A stretch of 64,000 nt of DNA. It comes from Eremophila alpestris peregrina (Eukaryota > Chordata > Aves > Passeriformes > Alaudidae). The notes under the pieces were generated by a model. That model was not told the DNA's origin and ran no database searches. It saw nothing but the letters and a program-made list of their open reading frames with translations. The translations under genes were made by a program, and so were the position numbers. Within the stretch, counting starts at the first letter, position 1, and every line of letters starts with the position of its first letter. Below are positions 37,644-49,589 of the stretch, one piece after another. The stretch lies in contig WMCF01000029.1 of assembly GCA_009792885.1 (NCBI GenBank), positions 6,590,000 through 6,653,999 of the forward strand. Direction: 5' to 3'.

Positions 37644-40600
37644 CCACATGATGCCAGCTATTATTTTTGGGGGCCCTCTTAGCCGGAGGTCACGTCGTGC
37701 AAGAGAATGGCTGGGCAATGTACAGCAGGTTACCGGGAAGGCAGCGGCCAAATGAAGCCAGATCCACGAGCTGTCAGGCATCAGAATTTATTGTCAAAGC
37801 CCTAAACTCTCCCTGGTCAAACCTTCTAGGCAGAAAACATAGAAAGCCCAGACCGTTTTCATTAGTTTAGGCAAAATCAGTGAAGTTCTGCTTACTGATG
37901 CAAACACTCCCAATGTTTTGAACACGATCAGAGTCATGTCCCAAATTTACCACGTACCAGATAGATGAGCAAAGAAAGGACACCAAAGCTACAGCTGTCT
38001 AAAGTTGGCAAAACAAAGCAACAAGAAATACATCACATGACCTTTTCATCGACATAGTCAAGAACAAACAATGGGATCTGGCCATGTTTTGATTTTGTTA
38101 CAGTATTTGTTTGTTGATGTTCTTTATATTCCTCATTCCATGTTTGACAAGTTTGCAGACAATTAAAAATATTGTCCCAGCATTCTCTTAGTGTTTGTAC
38201 AGGAGAATGGGACAAAGATTGCTTGGGCACAGACAGGCAGCACAAGGTACAGAGTGCCAATTAAGTAATTTCAGGGTTAACATGCATATTTCTGTAAATT
38301 TCTGTCTCACTAATGAAAGCTGCAGATTTTGCATTCTCTCATTTTCAGTCTTTTTTTTCTTGACCTGACAGAGGAAATAGATTCATAATACTCTGCTGTA
38401 ATGTGACATGCAGAGCTGTCAAACTGTGACACTTGGGATGAGTGAGACATTTAAACGTCAGAAATTCAATTTTTAATGGCACACTGGCAACACAGACCTA
38501 ACACTTCATCACAAGGATGACACCTTCTAAAAGCCATTTTAAAATAAATCAGAGCAGGGATGTGCTCCTTTGGAAAAATAATGCATTTAAACAAGTTTCA
38601 GGAAAGAGGAAACTGTATGACAGTTTCATTATCAGATCAATAAAATTCGAGAGATTTTGGTGAGAAGGGATTCCAGTGGGTGTGAAGATGCAGCTCAAAC
38701 CCACATAATCTGAAGCCGCTTAAGTGACCTTCATCAACTTCTTGCTGTACAAACCACATTCCTCTTACATCTAAAAGCAATTCAGTTTGCAAAAGCCTGC
38801 AGAGACCTTTAGACCAAGGGCTTGTTGACATTCCCAGATGGAGAATGGGACTGCACTTACCATTGCAGAGGCTCCTGGTGCACAGCCACCCGTGGAGGGC
38901 TCCCCAAGACATGGCACATGTGTGCTGTTGCTCTTCTGGACAGCGAGGCACTGACTGGAGCTCCTCTTCCACCACCTGGGAAGACACCAATGCCTCAGCC
39001 CTTGGTGCCCAGGCCAAGGTGGGCTCTCACCAAGGGCTAGAGCAGCTCTGCCAAGCAGAGTGAGGAATGAATTCTTAGGGATTTTGGGGACACTGCTGGA
39101 TGCAGCCTGGGGAGCTACTTCCAGGCTTCAGCACCACACTGGCTACTTTATGACAGCAAATCGAGTCATGGCTTCAAATCATGAAAGTGAATGTTTAATA
39201 TACAATTTACTATGGAAGGGATTGCCTTGGATATCAGGATAATAACTCAGTAAAAACAATGAATACACAAATAAATGAATAAATTTGTGAAAGAAAAAAT
39301 GAATCCAAAAATAAGAGAATAAACAGAAACAATACAGGGGGTTCAGCCCAGTGGTCCCTAAACACCTCCATACAACAGAAAATAACTTATGGCAATGCTG
39401 TTGTTTCTGGTCTAGTTTTTTTTTCCCTTTTTTTGTAAATTTGCAAAACTAAACTATCTGTCAATTAAGTCAGACTGGCTATTTTCTCTCACATGAATGG
39501 GTTTTAATTAAACTTTTACTTAGACAGCAAATCAGGAAACAAATATGTTCTGTTTCAGATTGCAATGACAAAGTCTTCACACTTTGTGATGAAATGGTTG
39601 TCAATAAAATGAAGAACAACCAAGTGGCTCTGTTTCTTGCTTCAGTGTTAGAATTTAGGCTAGTATACAGCCAACATCAAACTCATTCCTGGAGGGTTTT
39701 GTTTTTTATATTTGGAGCAATCTGAATGTGTAATTTGAAGCTATAACTTTGTTACATTTAGAAACCTCAATTTCTCCACCCACCTCCAGCAGCTGATATT
39801 ATTCATAGATAAGGATATAGACCTGGCTTATACAAACACCACCTGATGGGAACAGGACCTGTGGTAGCCAGACAAGGTGCAAAAGACAAAAATGCAATGT
39901 TGAAGACAATTTGGATGTAATTAAGGCGTTCCTGGGTTTCTCAGTCAGAGTGCTGGTATTTTTCTGCTCTAAGCTACTGTGTACCTGTTGTGTAAAGGAA
40001 GCCATAAAACTAGAGGATGAGGTGAAATTCTTTGTATCTCAAGACGTCCTTGGGGCAGATTAGCTGTGCTGAAGCACATATGGATGCACCACTGAAATGG
40101 GCAATGGATGCAGCAACTCCAACAACATTTCAAGCAAGAGAACTTCGTTCTCGCTACTTCTGATCTGTGAACATTTCTTATGCTCCTGAGTGAGCTCCAG
40201 AAAGCAGTCACACACAGGAAGGAACTGAGTCACATCACTTTATCAGACACTTCCAATTATTCCTTTCAAGATCAACTGCAAAATCTACCCCAAAATTATT
40301 TCAATATGACCCATAAGTTCTTTTATATATAACTTTTTCTCTCAGCTGTTCCACTACCATTTAGCAAGGATATTCCTGGTTCCTCATACAAATTCAGTAT
40401 TGATTGAGAGATCCCACTCCTCTGTACCCTTTGCCTCCTGCTTCAGTAAATGTCTCTTCCTATTTCTTGTGTGCTTTATAAATTACTTTTGAAAGGAAAG
40501 TGGAGATTGAATAAAAACTTCCCCTAAGTTATTTTTCAGCCCAGACTTTCACTTAGGAAATCTGAACTTCATTTTCTGATATATACATTAAAGCTTCAAC

Positions 40601-41186
40601 CTCAGGTGTTCTATTTTAATTGCCTGCTATTTTCATTACCGACCATGAGGGCAGCAAATGCTCTTCAGGAGATACTTGTATTTTAATTTATCTGCAAACA
40701 TAAATCACACATTATAGCACTTTTTTCCTCTAGGTTAATTGAATCAATTCTCTAAATGTCTCTATGCCTGACCATTGCAAAAGGCCCACTGGTTGAAATC
40801 TCTGTAAGAATTATAGCCCTTGAGCTGTGTGCAGGATGGGAGCAGACAAAGCTATATTATATACAGAAAGTAAAAAGGTGTTGTTATACACCTAAGCAAT
40901 ATGATCTGTGAAGCAACACCCACAATACTGTAAGGATCCTCCAAAATATTATTTCAGAATTTTTTCATGTATCTCAGTGAATCAATTGTTTTAATATTAT
41001 AAATCTTATTAATAATTGTTTGGGTCTGGATGTATCTTACACTCTAAATAAACAGAATAAAATCAACTTTTACTTTCCTTATTTCAACATTATCTTTAAC
41101 ACCAGAAAAAATGCTGATATCAAGAACAATCATTTTATTACTGAATATTCACAAATGTCTAATGAAGAAAACTTGATGTAACACTT

Positions 41187-41235
41187 TTTTACTAAAAATG
41201 AGTCAAATTGATCATTTTTAGTAAAATGAGTCAAA
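41187..41235. promoter_or_regulatory. 15-bp inverted repeat with two AP-1 consensus sites
   Basis: The arms TTTTACTAAAAATGA (41,187-41,201) and TCATTTTTAGTAAAA (41,212-41,226) are perfect reverse complements with a 10-base spacer. AAAATGAGTCAAA occurs at 41,195-41,207 and again at 41,223-41,235, so a perfect TGAGTCA (the AP-1 consensus) appears twice, 28 bases apart. Regulatory function is inferred; the repeats are directly visible. Confidence 0.5.
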
Positions 41236-41309
41236 CAGATCAGCTTTCTTACCTGTGATATGGGCCATTTTATACCCAGTAGAACTGTTAAATGTTGGCA
41301 AATTAACAG

Positions 41310-41421
41310 TTGGTAAATTTACAAAATTTGCAAAACGAAGAGGCCTAAAGGGCAGAATAATTTGCTCAAGCAACAGGGATCCAGATATAGTTGGTAAATT
41401 TACCGGTTGTTGGTAAATTTA
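41310..41421. repeat. Three copies of TTGGTAAATTTA flanking a matched segment
   Basis: TTGGTAAATTTA occurs at 41,310, 41,391 and 41,410. Between the first two copies lies AAAGGGCAGAATAATTT and its continuation (41,347-41,376), which resembles the segment beside the ALDH1A2 CpG island. I do not recognise this as a known mobile element. Confidence 0.6.
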
Positions 41422-44400
41422 TGGCAAATTTAGTCCAAAACTGAAATGCAAATTTATGGATTTAAGCAAGCTTCAAATAATTCAGTGAGAATGATAAAGC
41501 AGAAAATGCTTGAAAAAGCTCAGTGTTGGACTCACTTTATAACTGGGTCAGTTTGAAAAGTTAGCATTTCAGTTTAAGCCAGCAGCTGAGATGTCACCTG
41601 TCCCTCACTGGCCAGAGTGACCTCGGCAGTGCTGCAAAGAGCATGTGCTGGTAACTGAGAACTTACAGGGAATGTTCTTGGGTGCAGGGATTTTATTCTG
41701 AATTTATATACATAAAGAAGCTTTCTGTTTTGAATTTCTCTTCAATTTACCTGTTGAAATTTATTATTTGTAAAACACATTGAGCCTCAAATGGATTGAC
41801 CTTCTGCTAATGTATATCACCTAATGAATGGATGCAATTAACTAATTCATATTGGAATATTGCACTTACCAGCTCACATTCATCATCACTAAATGTGTGA
41901 TCTAGTTTGCAAGTTTAAATTTTTTATTATTACCCTTTAAACTAAAGAAATAAGTCTTGTATTTAATTACCTGAACTTACATATTCAATTAATAGCTTCA
42001 TTACCTTAATGAACAGAGATACCATGCAGAAGTAACAAAAAATTGCTGCTGGGTCTGCTCCCAAGTACACCCTAAGAAGGGTCAGCTGTGAACCTCAGAA
42101 CACCTTTTTTTTTTTTATTATTATTAAAAGGTCTGGATTGTGGAGTTTCAAAGGAATTGGGCCTGGCAATCTAATATTCTTATACAGGGGACTAAGATAA
42201 ATGTATCATCTATATTCTAAATATTCTACACATAAAAGGAATCCCAGAAGCAAAACTTGTATCTGGAAAGACAGAGGATTTAAACAATCAAATGTGAGTA
42301 ATTCTGAATGAAAGGGAATTAAAAGAAAGAAAACCAGGCAGACTGACAACTCACCTACTACAGGATGAAGGATGAAGTGGAACATGGAGGCAAACAAACA
42401 AATGCTCTTGTTCTGGGAGAGAGGGGACAAATCACTGGGAACAGCAGCTCTTACAGAATATTCTTCTCCAGCAGAGGGTCAGATTGTGGCTGGATGGCTT
42501 CATTGGAGGGCCAAGTAGAGTGGGAGACAGATGAAAGTAGGTGGATTAGTGAGCCAGATACAGGAAATACTGTAACTTTCCCAGTGGAAATTAGGTTTTA
42601 GAACCATGAATCAACTGTCCTAGTTAGCTCCATCTATTTGCCAAACTCACAACTTTGCTTTTGTGTGTCAGTAGAGTCAAATCTGTCATTATCTTTGGCT
42701 TTCACGTTATATTCCTTTTATCAGTTAGGTAGGCTCGGATCTCCTCCTCTTCACAACCCTACAAGTAGCCTTAGTCTGTCTCAGGGCTGCTATAGGGAAC
42801 CTGTGCCCTGTAGAATGATGAAAAGTTTTGATAATGCATCCCATTCAGGTTAACAGGATTTCCATCCCTGAAAAGTCCACTGGATATACTTTGAGGTTTT
42901 CTTCATGCTGCATTAATATACTTAGCAAGATGCCTTTTGTTTTTAATAGCAAAGCTATTTGAGAAAAGGGAACATGGTCTTTGAGAAAAAGAGCAGGGAA
43001 CTGGTTAAAACAAAGCATTTGTCTGTACTAAATTGATCTATGCCTTAAAAGCAAAATACTGAAACAGTCTTTCTTGGGATGCATTCAGAAAGTAAGACTT
43101 GCCCATACCATAAGCTACCAGATAAGCTCCTCCTCAAGCTGAGAAGGCAGCAGAGCCCAGTGCACTGATAACAGTGGTGCATGTAAGCATCTGTCCAGGA
43201 TTGCCCTGACACTTCCATGTGCTGCCAGCACTGACAGCCCTGTCACAGGGCCCTCTGCACTGGAATGTTATCTGTGCCCCTCTGTGCCAGCACGGCTGGT
43301 GAGAGATTAAACTGGTTCAGAAACTCTCAGGCAGGGCCTGTGTTAAATATACAACAAGCTTTGAAAGTTACTATCACCAGTTATACAGCTATACATAACA
43401 TCTGTGTTATAGTTATGCACTGAGGCCTAATGGTGTGCCCAGCCAGTCAAGAACAAAGCAAAATCCTGGGTCTTGCTTTAGAAAAAGAAATCCATGTCAG
43501 CAACAGCAGACAAATATATGTCAGGCCTTAACAGATTAAGAGCAAAAACTTGAAGTACACTTATGTGGTGATGGTTTGATCTCATATGATAAAGACAGAA
43601 ATGTTTTACCTGGACACTGAGATCACAGAGGAGAAAGAACAAATTCTCAAGGGGTCCCTTGTGTGCCCTGCCTCTCCTCTAAGGCAGGCTTAGCTAAACC
43701 TGAGCTGCACATTACAAGTATTTCTCACCTTGAGCACTTTTTCACCAGGGACTACAGCAGAGACAGAGGGATGATCAAAAAATACAAGAACTAAAGAAAG
43801 AGAGGATTTATGAACTAAAACACTTATAATGCTGAATTACAGTGTGTTCAGATCTTCCTTACCTGAACTTATTCTTTGACTTCCCCAGCAGGAGAACCAA
43901 TCTGTAAAACAGAGAATGCCTCTTATGTACCATGCAGCAGTTTCTGTATGAAAATTGAGATGGAAATTAGGCAAAGGCATCTAACCAGGGACCTGAATTA
44001 GAAGTGCACATTCAGAGTTAGCCTAATTCAACTAAAATCAGCAGACTTTGAAATAATTTTGCCCATATTATTACAATACAAAAAATATATGGTGTATTTA
44101 CAACCTTGGTCTCTCCAGCTGTGTTGGTTTAGGTTTTATTACATTAGTAATAACAATTTATGTGATACTCTGAATAATGTGCTATTAAAAATTCAGTACA
44201 CTATATATTGTTACCCATGGGATTTAAACTGTGGGAGCTATGTGCATTATTCTCTACTTTGCTATTTCTATAGGAGTGAAGATTACTATAAAAATGGTTA
44301 GGTTATATACATCATGTGAATTCCTGCTCTGCTTGAATCCAGGTGAAGAGGAGAAATAGCTCAGTCCAGACTGCCTTGGGGGTAAGGGTCCCAAGAGTCT

Positions 44401-44449
44401 TAGTCTTGCAATCTAAAGTTACACTGATCCCACATTCAACCATGAAAAT

Positions 44450-44720
44450 AATATCAATGTGCTTTTTGATGTCTTTAAAGGATGCCAGCAGATTTGTGAG
44501 GCATAACCTCCCTTAACAGAATCCATTTGATGCTTCTACAGAGCATCAGCTTTATCTCTGTGTCTATTGATTTTACTTTTTACAGCAGTTCATTTAATTT
44601 TCCTGGCACAGAAGTCACACTGACAGTTTTGTAGTTCCTGTGATCACCTTTGAAGGACTCTCTTGAAGCACAAGCAGATCACTGGTATATTTCCTACGTT
44701 GTGTTTTGCTGACATTAGGA
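44450..44720 (-). mobile_element. Decayed CR1-type LINE reverse transcriptase fragment, antisense
   Basis: The reverse complement reads NYKTVSVTSVPGKL, matching the NYRPVSLTSV-GK motif of CR1-clade reverse transcriptases. It is followed, after a stop, by a trace of the H-G-F-x-K-G-K-S-C block (HQMDSVKGGYASQICW, about 44,480-44,530). Stops and substitutions make it a dead relic. Degraded sequence to about 45,170 may belong to the same insertion, but I could not confirm it. Confidence 0.7.
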
Positions 44721-46314
44721 TCAGGATCAGCAAAAAACCAGCCTACTGGCCCTAGCACTTGAGAAGCTGAGCATATTTCCATTGGTGGAAATACTGCACA
44801 ACTCCAGCAATTATTTCTGGTTATTTTACCAATTTCTCTTGTAGCATTTCCTGATGACAGTTTATTTTAGAACAATTGCTCACATTTATCCCACCCAATC
44901 TAGCAAGGTAAATAATTCTTTTAGCTGCGGACATAGCCACGCTGAATGTTTCTTCTGTGTTTCCATCCTCCATAGCTTTACTTACAGTCTCACAGGACTC
45001 TTCTGGTTATGGAACTTGAAAACAATTAGACTGTTACTTTCACATTCTTGGCAAAACCTTAAAATATTTTTGGTGAGCTTTCCTGTGGTTCTACATTTAA
45101 TATGTATGCTCCTTACTTACTTACATAACTTCCATTTTTGGAAGATGTCTTCATTTTCTTCCCTCAGATGACACAGTTTCAATATTTATGGGTGGCACTG
45201 CCAGTATCCTTATCATTCTGACTCTGGGAGCAGGGTCCAGGTGAGGGAGCAGTAGAAAACAGTAATCACAGTGCATTTTCTTTCCTTTTTCAACCAGATG
45301 CTCCATTTCATACTACAAAAAGGCAGTAAAACAGAGGATTAATCAAATAGATAGCAAGTAAAGTCAAAGCCTTTATGGTGTTCATCTTTACACTTTGCTT
45401 GTCTTTCTTAAAATGCTACATATATATTTGTTAGATTTGGTAAATGTCTTAGAATCTCTTTCTAAATATAAGAAAAGCAGAAACTTAATTCAAAAGTTCT
45501 GAGCTGCCCCCTTTTCTCTTTGAAAAGTGTGGCAGTGCCTTTAAACTGCCACATGTCAAAAGCTGGAAGGATTTACCAAGGGAGCAGTCATCCCCTGTGT
45601 ACTCTGCTCTTCAATACTTTCTTAGAGCACCTGCTTAAATCTCAGTATGGAGCTGAGGAGAATTTTTGGTCTAACTTAGCATCACAGTTCTTATTAATGG
45701 AGTTAAATAATTTGATTTTTATAAAGCACTGAAGAAAATCTGATAAAAGAAAATGTGAAATAGATGTATTTGTGCCAGTTCTCCATCCTGCAAAGACAGA
45801 AAATTCAAGTAAGGAAATCAACATGATCTGAACAAACGAGTATGAATTTCTGTCTCTGACGTGTTATTAACCCACTATTAGTTGAAAAATAGCATTAATG
45901 TCTTCATACCTGCTGTGAGACCAAATTAAGAGGTATCTACATACTACTTTGTGAGCAAGACTTGCATCTTCATAAGATAAAGAATTGCTGTGGATAAGCA
46001 ACTAAAAATTGCTTTCATAAACGTGTGTGTTTGTTTATTTATTTATCCTTTTCCTGAAAGAGAGGAAGTGGTTTATCTCATTCCTGCTGTAATGAATGTC
46101 CTCCCAAGCATCTTCCTCCAGTTCTAACGTATACATTATTCTGAAAGACTTCTCTCACGCACATAACAAACACATACTCTAGCACACTGTGATAATTAAG
46201 GTCCTGAATAATATGTTGGTTTCTCAGTGGTGTGGGGTAAAGGTTTCCAAGCGGCCATACACAGGCTGTTTGCAGGGGCTCCCCAGAGGCGGGCCCAGCT
46301 GTGTGTGCCACAGG

Positions 46315-46356
46315 CAGGACCTGTAAAACAGGACCTGTAGAGCAAGACCTGGAGCT
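46315..46356. repeat. Three-copy 14-bp tandem repeat
   Basis: The units CAGGACCTGTAAAA, CAGGACCTGTAGAG and CAAGACCTGGAGCT follow directly, 1.25 kb upstream of the AQP9 TATA box, inside a locally GC-rich stretch. The two leftmost copies differ at two positions, and the third is more diverged. Confidence 0.75.
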
Positions 46357-47532
46357 GTCCTGCAGCAGTGTCACCGCCCCTGCACAGGTGCCCCGGCTCA
46401 GGCAGCTCCAGCACAGATGCTGCCATCTGCTGCTCCATCAGCTCCGTGGTGCTCCACAGGCCAGCGTTTTCCCAACCATCCAACGGCACACCGGTGTTTG
46501 GATGCAGAGGTAGAGAAAGGTGAGTAAAAGAACACAGAAAAGCAGTTAAGGATTAAAATGGGGTGGGGGGGAAGAACTGAACGGGTAAGGGATGAAGCTG
46601 GTGGTGGTAAGGTGGCTACTGCTGTAGGGAACACTCATCAGGTCCTAGCTGGAGGGTAGGAAGAATACGGGTGGGATAACAGAAGTGGATATTTTCCCAA
46701 CCCCGTAAGGCTCTGCCCGGTTTAGGACAGATACAAACCTCAGCTGCCCTGAGCAGCAACAATACATGCCAAAATAATCTACCAGTACTGGGCTGAGGTT
46801 CTGGCGTCAAGTCAAATGGCAGAAAATACTTGTAAATCAACCAGACAGTGTCAAGTCTGTATCAGATCTGATAAAACTGTTTAAGATGCTGAAGAAATAA
46901 AGGTGTAATATTTTTCTCTAGGAGGTGAAGTTCTTTGAGATATTTGGCAACTTCAAGTCTTAAGACAATGGAAAGTAACATAATGTTCCATACTCTAGCA
47001 CCCATGCACTTTTAAGCTGAATGTATAGGAAATACATAGTCACTCAGTGCTTCACTTCCCTGTTCTGCCTTGTAGGGAGCCACTGGACCGAAGCAGATTT
47101 CATTAAATGTTCCTAATTTATTCTGCCTCGTTGCTCCTTTGTAAACAGGAAAGTTCACTAGAGAGCAAGACATTTAGTCCAAAAAGGCTATTGTGAGTGA
47201 ATATGCAAATTCAGCACACACCACCAAGGTAAGACTCCTCGTTAGCCACTGAAATGTCTCAGAAGTTAAGGGCTTTTGTGTGCAGGGTACAGCACAGCAT
47301 TCTCACAAGCATTCGCTCTCTTTACAACCTCCCCTTGAAAAATTCTTTGACAGCTGATAGTAGCATGGTTTAAATCCCAGTGTAGGTCAGGGAGAAATGT
47401 GCAACTATATTTTGGGTCCTTACTTTGTGCTTTACCTTTCTGCCTTTATTTTTTGATCAGGATGATATGAACAATATTTTATTCATTCTTACACGGATTT
47501 AAAAAAAATAAAAAGAAAAGTAACATAAGCAA

Positions 47533-47613
47533 GGTAATAATTAATCCATTCTGTAAGACAAAAGGAGAAACCTGATTGTGAACTTACTGGTATTATCTAA
47601 CCAGTATAAATAG
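47533..47613 (+). promoter_or_regulatory. AQP9: AQP9 core promoter: TATA box with HNF1-like site
   Basis: TATAAATAG at 47,605-47,613 is a strong TATA box, 240 bases before the AQP9 ATG, predicting a start near 47,635. About 60 bases further upstream, GGTAATAATTAAT (47,533-47,545) matches the HNF1 consensus GTTAATNATTAAC at 10 of 12 defined positions. AQP9 is strongly expressed in liver in mammals, so an HNF1 site would make sense. There is no CpG island here. Use of the site is inferred. Confidence 0.6.
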
Positions 47614-47844
47614 AAGTGCACTTAGAGAAGGCATAGAATGACAAACCCATGATGAATTGTTAGGGCATGTTGAGTTGGTTCTGTCAATGCCTGCAGTCAG
47701 ATGATTTCACTGGCTGTACAAGATGAAATCTCATATTTCAATGTTTAAGTAAAAGTGTCAAAGTTCAGCTGAAGCAGGGACGAATACAGAACAAATTTTG
47801 TGTGTATTTGTAACTAGGGCACCAGAGCAATAGAGGAAGCCAAA

Positions 47845-47946
47845 ATGAGCCGGAAAAGCAAAAGGAGTTTAAAGGAGAAATTTTCCTTGAAGAACAGCCT
47901 GGTTAAAGAAGCCCTCTCAGAGTTCCTGGGAACTTTTATACTGATA
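47845..47946 (+). CDS. AQP9: AQP9 exon 1 (coding part), residues 1-34
   Basis: The exon encodes MSRKSKRSLKEKFSLKNSLV followed by KEALSEFLGTFILI. The last ten residues or so open transmembrane helix 1 (SEFLGTFILI is near-invariant in AQP9). The ATG at 47,845 is chosen because an in-frame TAG lies 30 bases upstream and A is at -3. The exon is 102 bases, with donor GTAAGT. The N-terminus is three residues shorter than human AQP9 by alignment and strongly basic. Confidence 0.93.
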
Positions 47947-49589
47947 GTAAGTGTCAGCTGCTTTCCTTTCTTCCTACTAATCTAATGTTGGACAGTGCTT
48001 GTAAGGGGACATGTACATTTTTCTTGTACTGTGCCAGCAGCGAGGTTACAGCCTGACCATGCACAGCTTGAATGAATTGCTCCTATGACGGTAAGTTTGC
48101 AATTCCTTTCTTCATGCCATATAATTATCACAGACTATAAAGACCAGATAGCTTTATGTATTTTACAACTGTCTGATTGGCATTAGATGTCATTTAGGAG
48201 TGGAATCACAGTGAAGGAGCATGTTCTGAACAATCCAGATATGCACAATGAATGTTGTTAATACTCTCCTGTTTTTTTAAAAACTCACCAATTCATTTTA
48301 TGCACAAATTCTGTTTACATTAACAAATATACTGTACTGTGTGTTTAGAAAATTTTAGTTGTTTTCCTGTGCAATATAGGAATTTAGCTTTGTGATTTGT
48401 AGTGAATTTATTGGGAGTTGCATTGCCAAACCTTCAGAGATTTTGTAAGCTAACAATTTTTTGTTTTGTTTTCTAACTGTACTACATAAATTATACATAT
48501 ATTGCTTGGTCCTATAGTACTGCTACAACTTAGATAAATACCTAAATTTCTCATTTTTATAACCCCAGTTTTTTGTTATTTTGGGGTTTTTTTACCTAAT
48601 TTCTTGCTCAGTTTTCTGTGCATTTTGCACTGGGACTGTGACTCACCAGGGGAGAGAGCAGGCTGTGTAGCAGAGCTAGAAGTCAAGCAGCTAGACTGTT
48701 TTTGCCAAACTCTTTCTTTCCTTCTCCTTTTAGTCTGGACAACACAGTCTTGCTTATTGCTAAATATTTCATCATAGTGAAAAAGGAAAAAAAAAAAGCA
48801 GAGGGCACAGTAATGACATAGGTCTTATAACTGTAACTATATTAGCTAAATTTCAAGTAAGTCATCTAAAAATTCCAGTAGCTCATAAAATACTGGAAAT
48901 TATGGTCTTTACTACACTTCAGCCAACTGAAGTGTGCCGGTACTAAAATAACATTATTCTCAAATTTAATGCCATCCATAAGACATTATTACAGTAAGAA
49001 GCACATTTAGAAGAAAGGAGCACAGAGCACTTTACAAACATTAATGAATTAAGTGTCACAACACCCTGGTAAGGAGGGGAAATGTCATTATCTTCATTTT
49101 GTATATTAGCAAACCTGATTACAGCAGCCTGCACAGGAAGCCTGTGGCAGAGCTCTGAATATAACCCACATCACCTGACTTCCAGTACTCTGTCCTCGTA
49201 CAAGATCCTCCTCCTCTTTCCATTAATAAAATTAAGCAAGAGAAGAAAACATATTAAAGTACAGATTAGACTGCAAATGCTATTATTTAGTGTCCTGCTG
49301 CACAAGGCTAGAAAGGAAATGCAAACCCAGATCCCATTTTCTAGTATATTCCCCATATGAGTGTAGCAGAAAACAAAGCTACAAAAATGTTGACAATCTG
49401 AGTTTCTCATTTCTCTTACCCTTTCCAGTTTCAGCCTTGGTTTAAAACAGGAAGAGCCTCACCTGGATTAAACTGCAGCTTTCTCAGCACGTGAATACCT
49501 TCATTTGTGTTTAGAATGCACAAGCTAGCAGCAGTACCACAAGTTTATGGTGAAGAAACTGCCTTTTCTGCTGTTATCTTAAGCTGCGC

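Larger units (their letters stand above)
37601..47600. other. Intergenic region between ALDH1A2 and AQP9
   Basis: About 10 kb separate the ALDH1A2 CpG island from the AQP9 promoter. The open frames present are short and show no recognisable homology. Contents noted separately are a 41.2-41.4 kb cluster of inverted and direct repeats, an antisense CR1-type RT relic (44,450-44,720) and a 14-bp tandem repeat (46,315-46,356). A moderately GC-rich stretch at 46,230-46,500 has no other recognised feature. Enhancers for either divergent gene could lie here. Confidence 0.8.

Noticed and set aside
36687..37682. Long open frames on both strands (up to about 300 codons) in the GC-rich region
   Set aside because: They overlap in several frames at once, consist almost only of Pro, Arg, Gly and Ala, and coincide with the CpG island. 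Open frames are expected in such DNA because stop codons are AT-rich.
37688..37694. AGGTCA half-site near the CpG island as a retinoic acid response element
   Set aside because: Only a single half-site is present. I found no direct repeat with 2- or 5-base spacing here or elsewhere, so feedback control through a RARE is not supported by this sequence.
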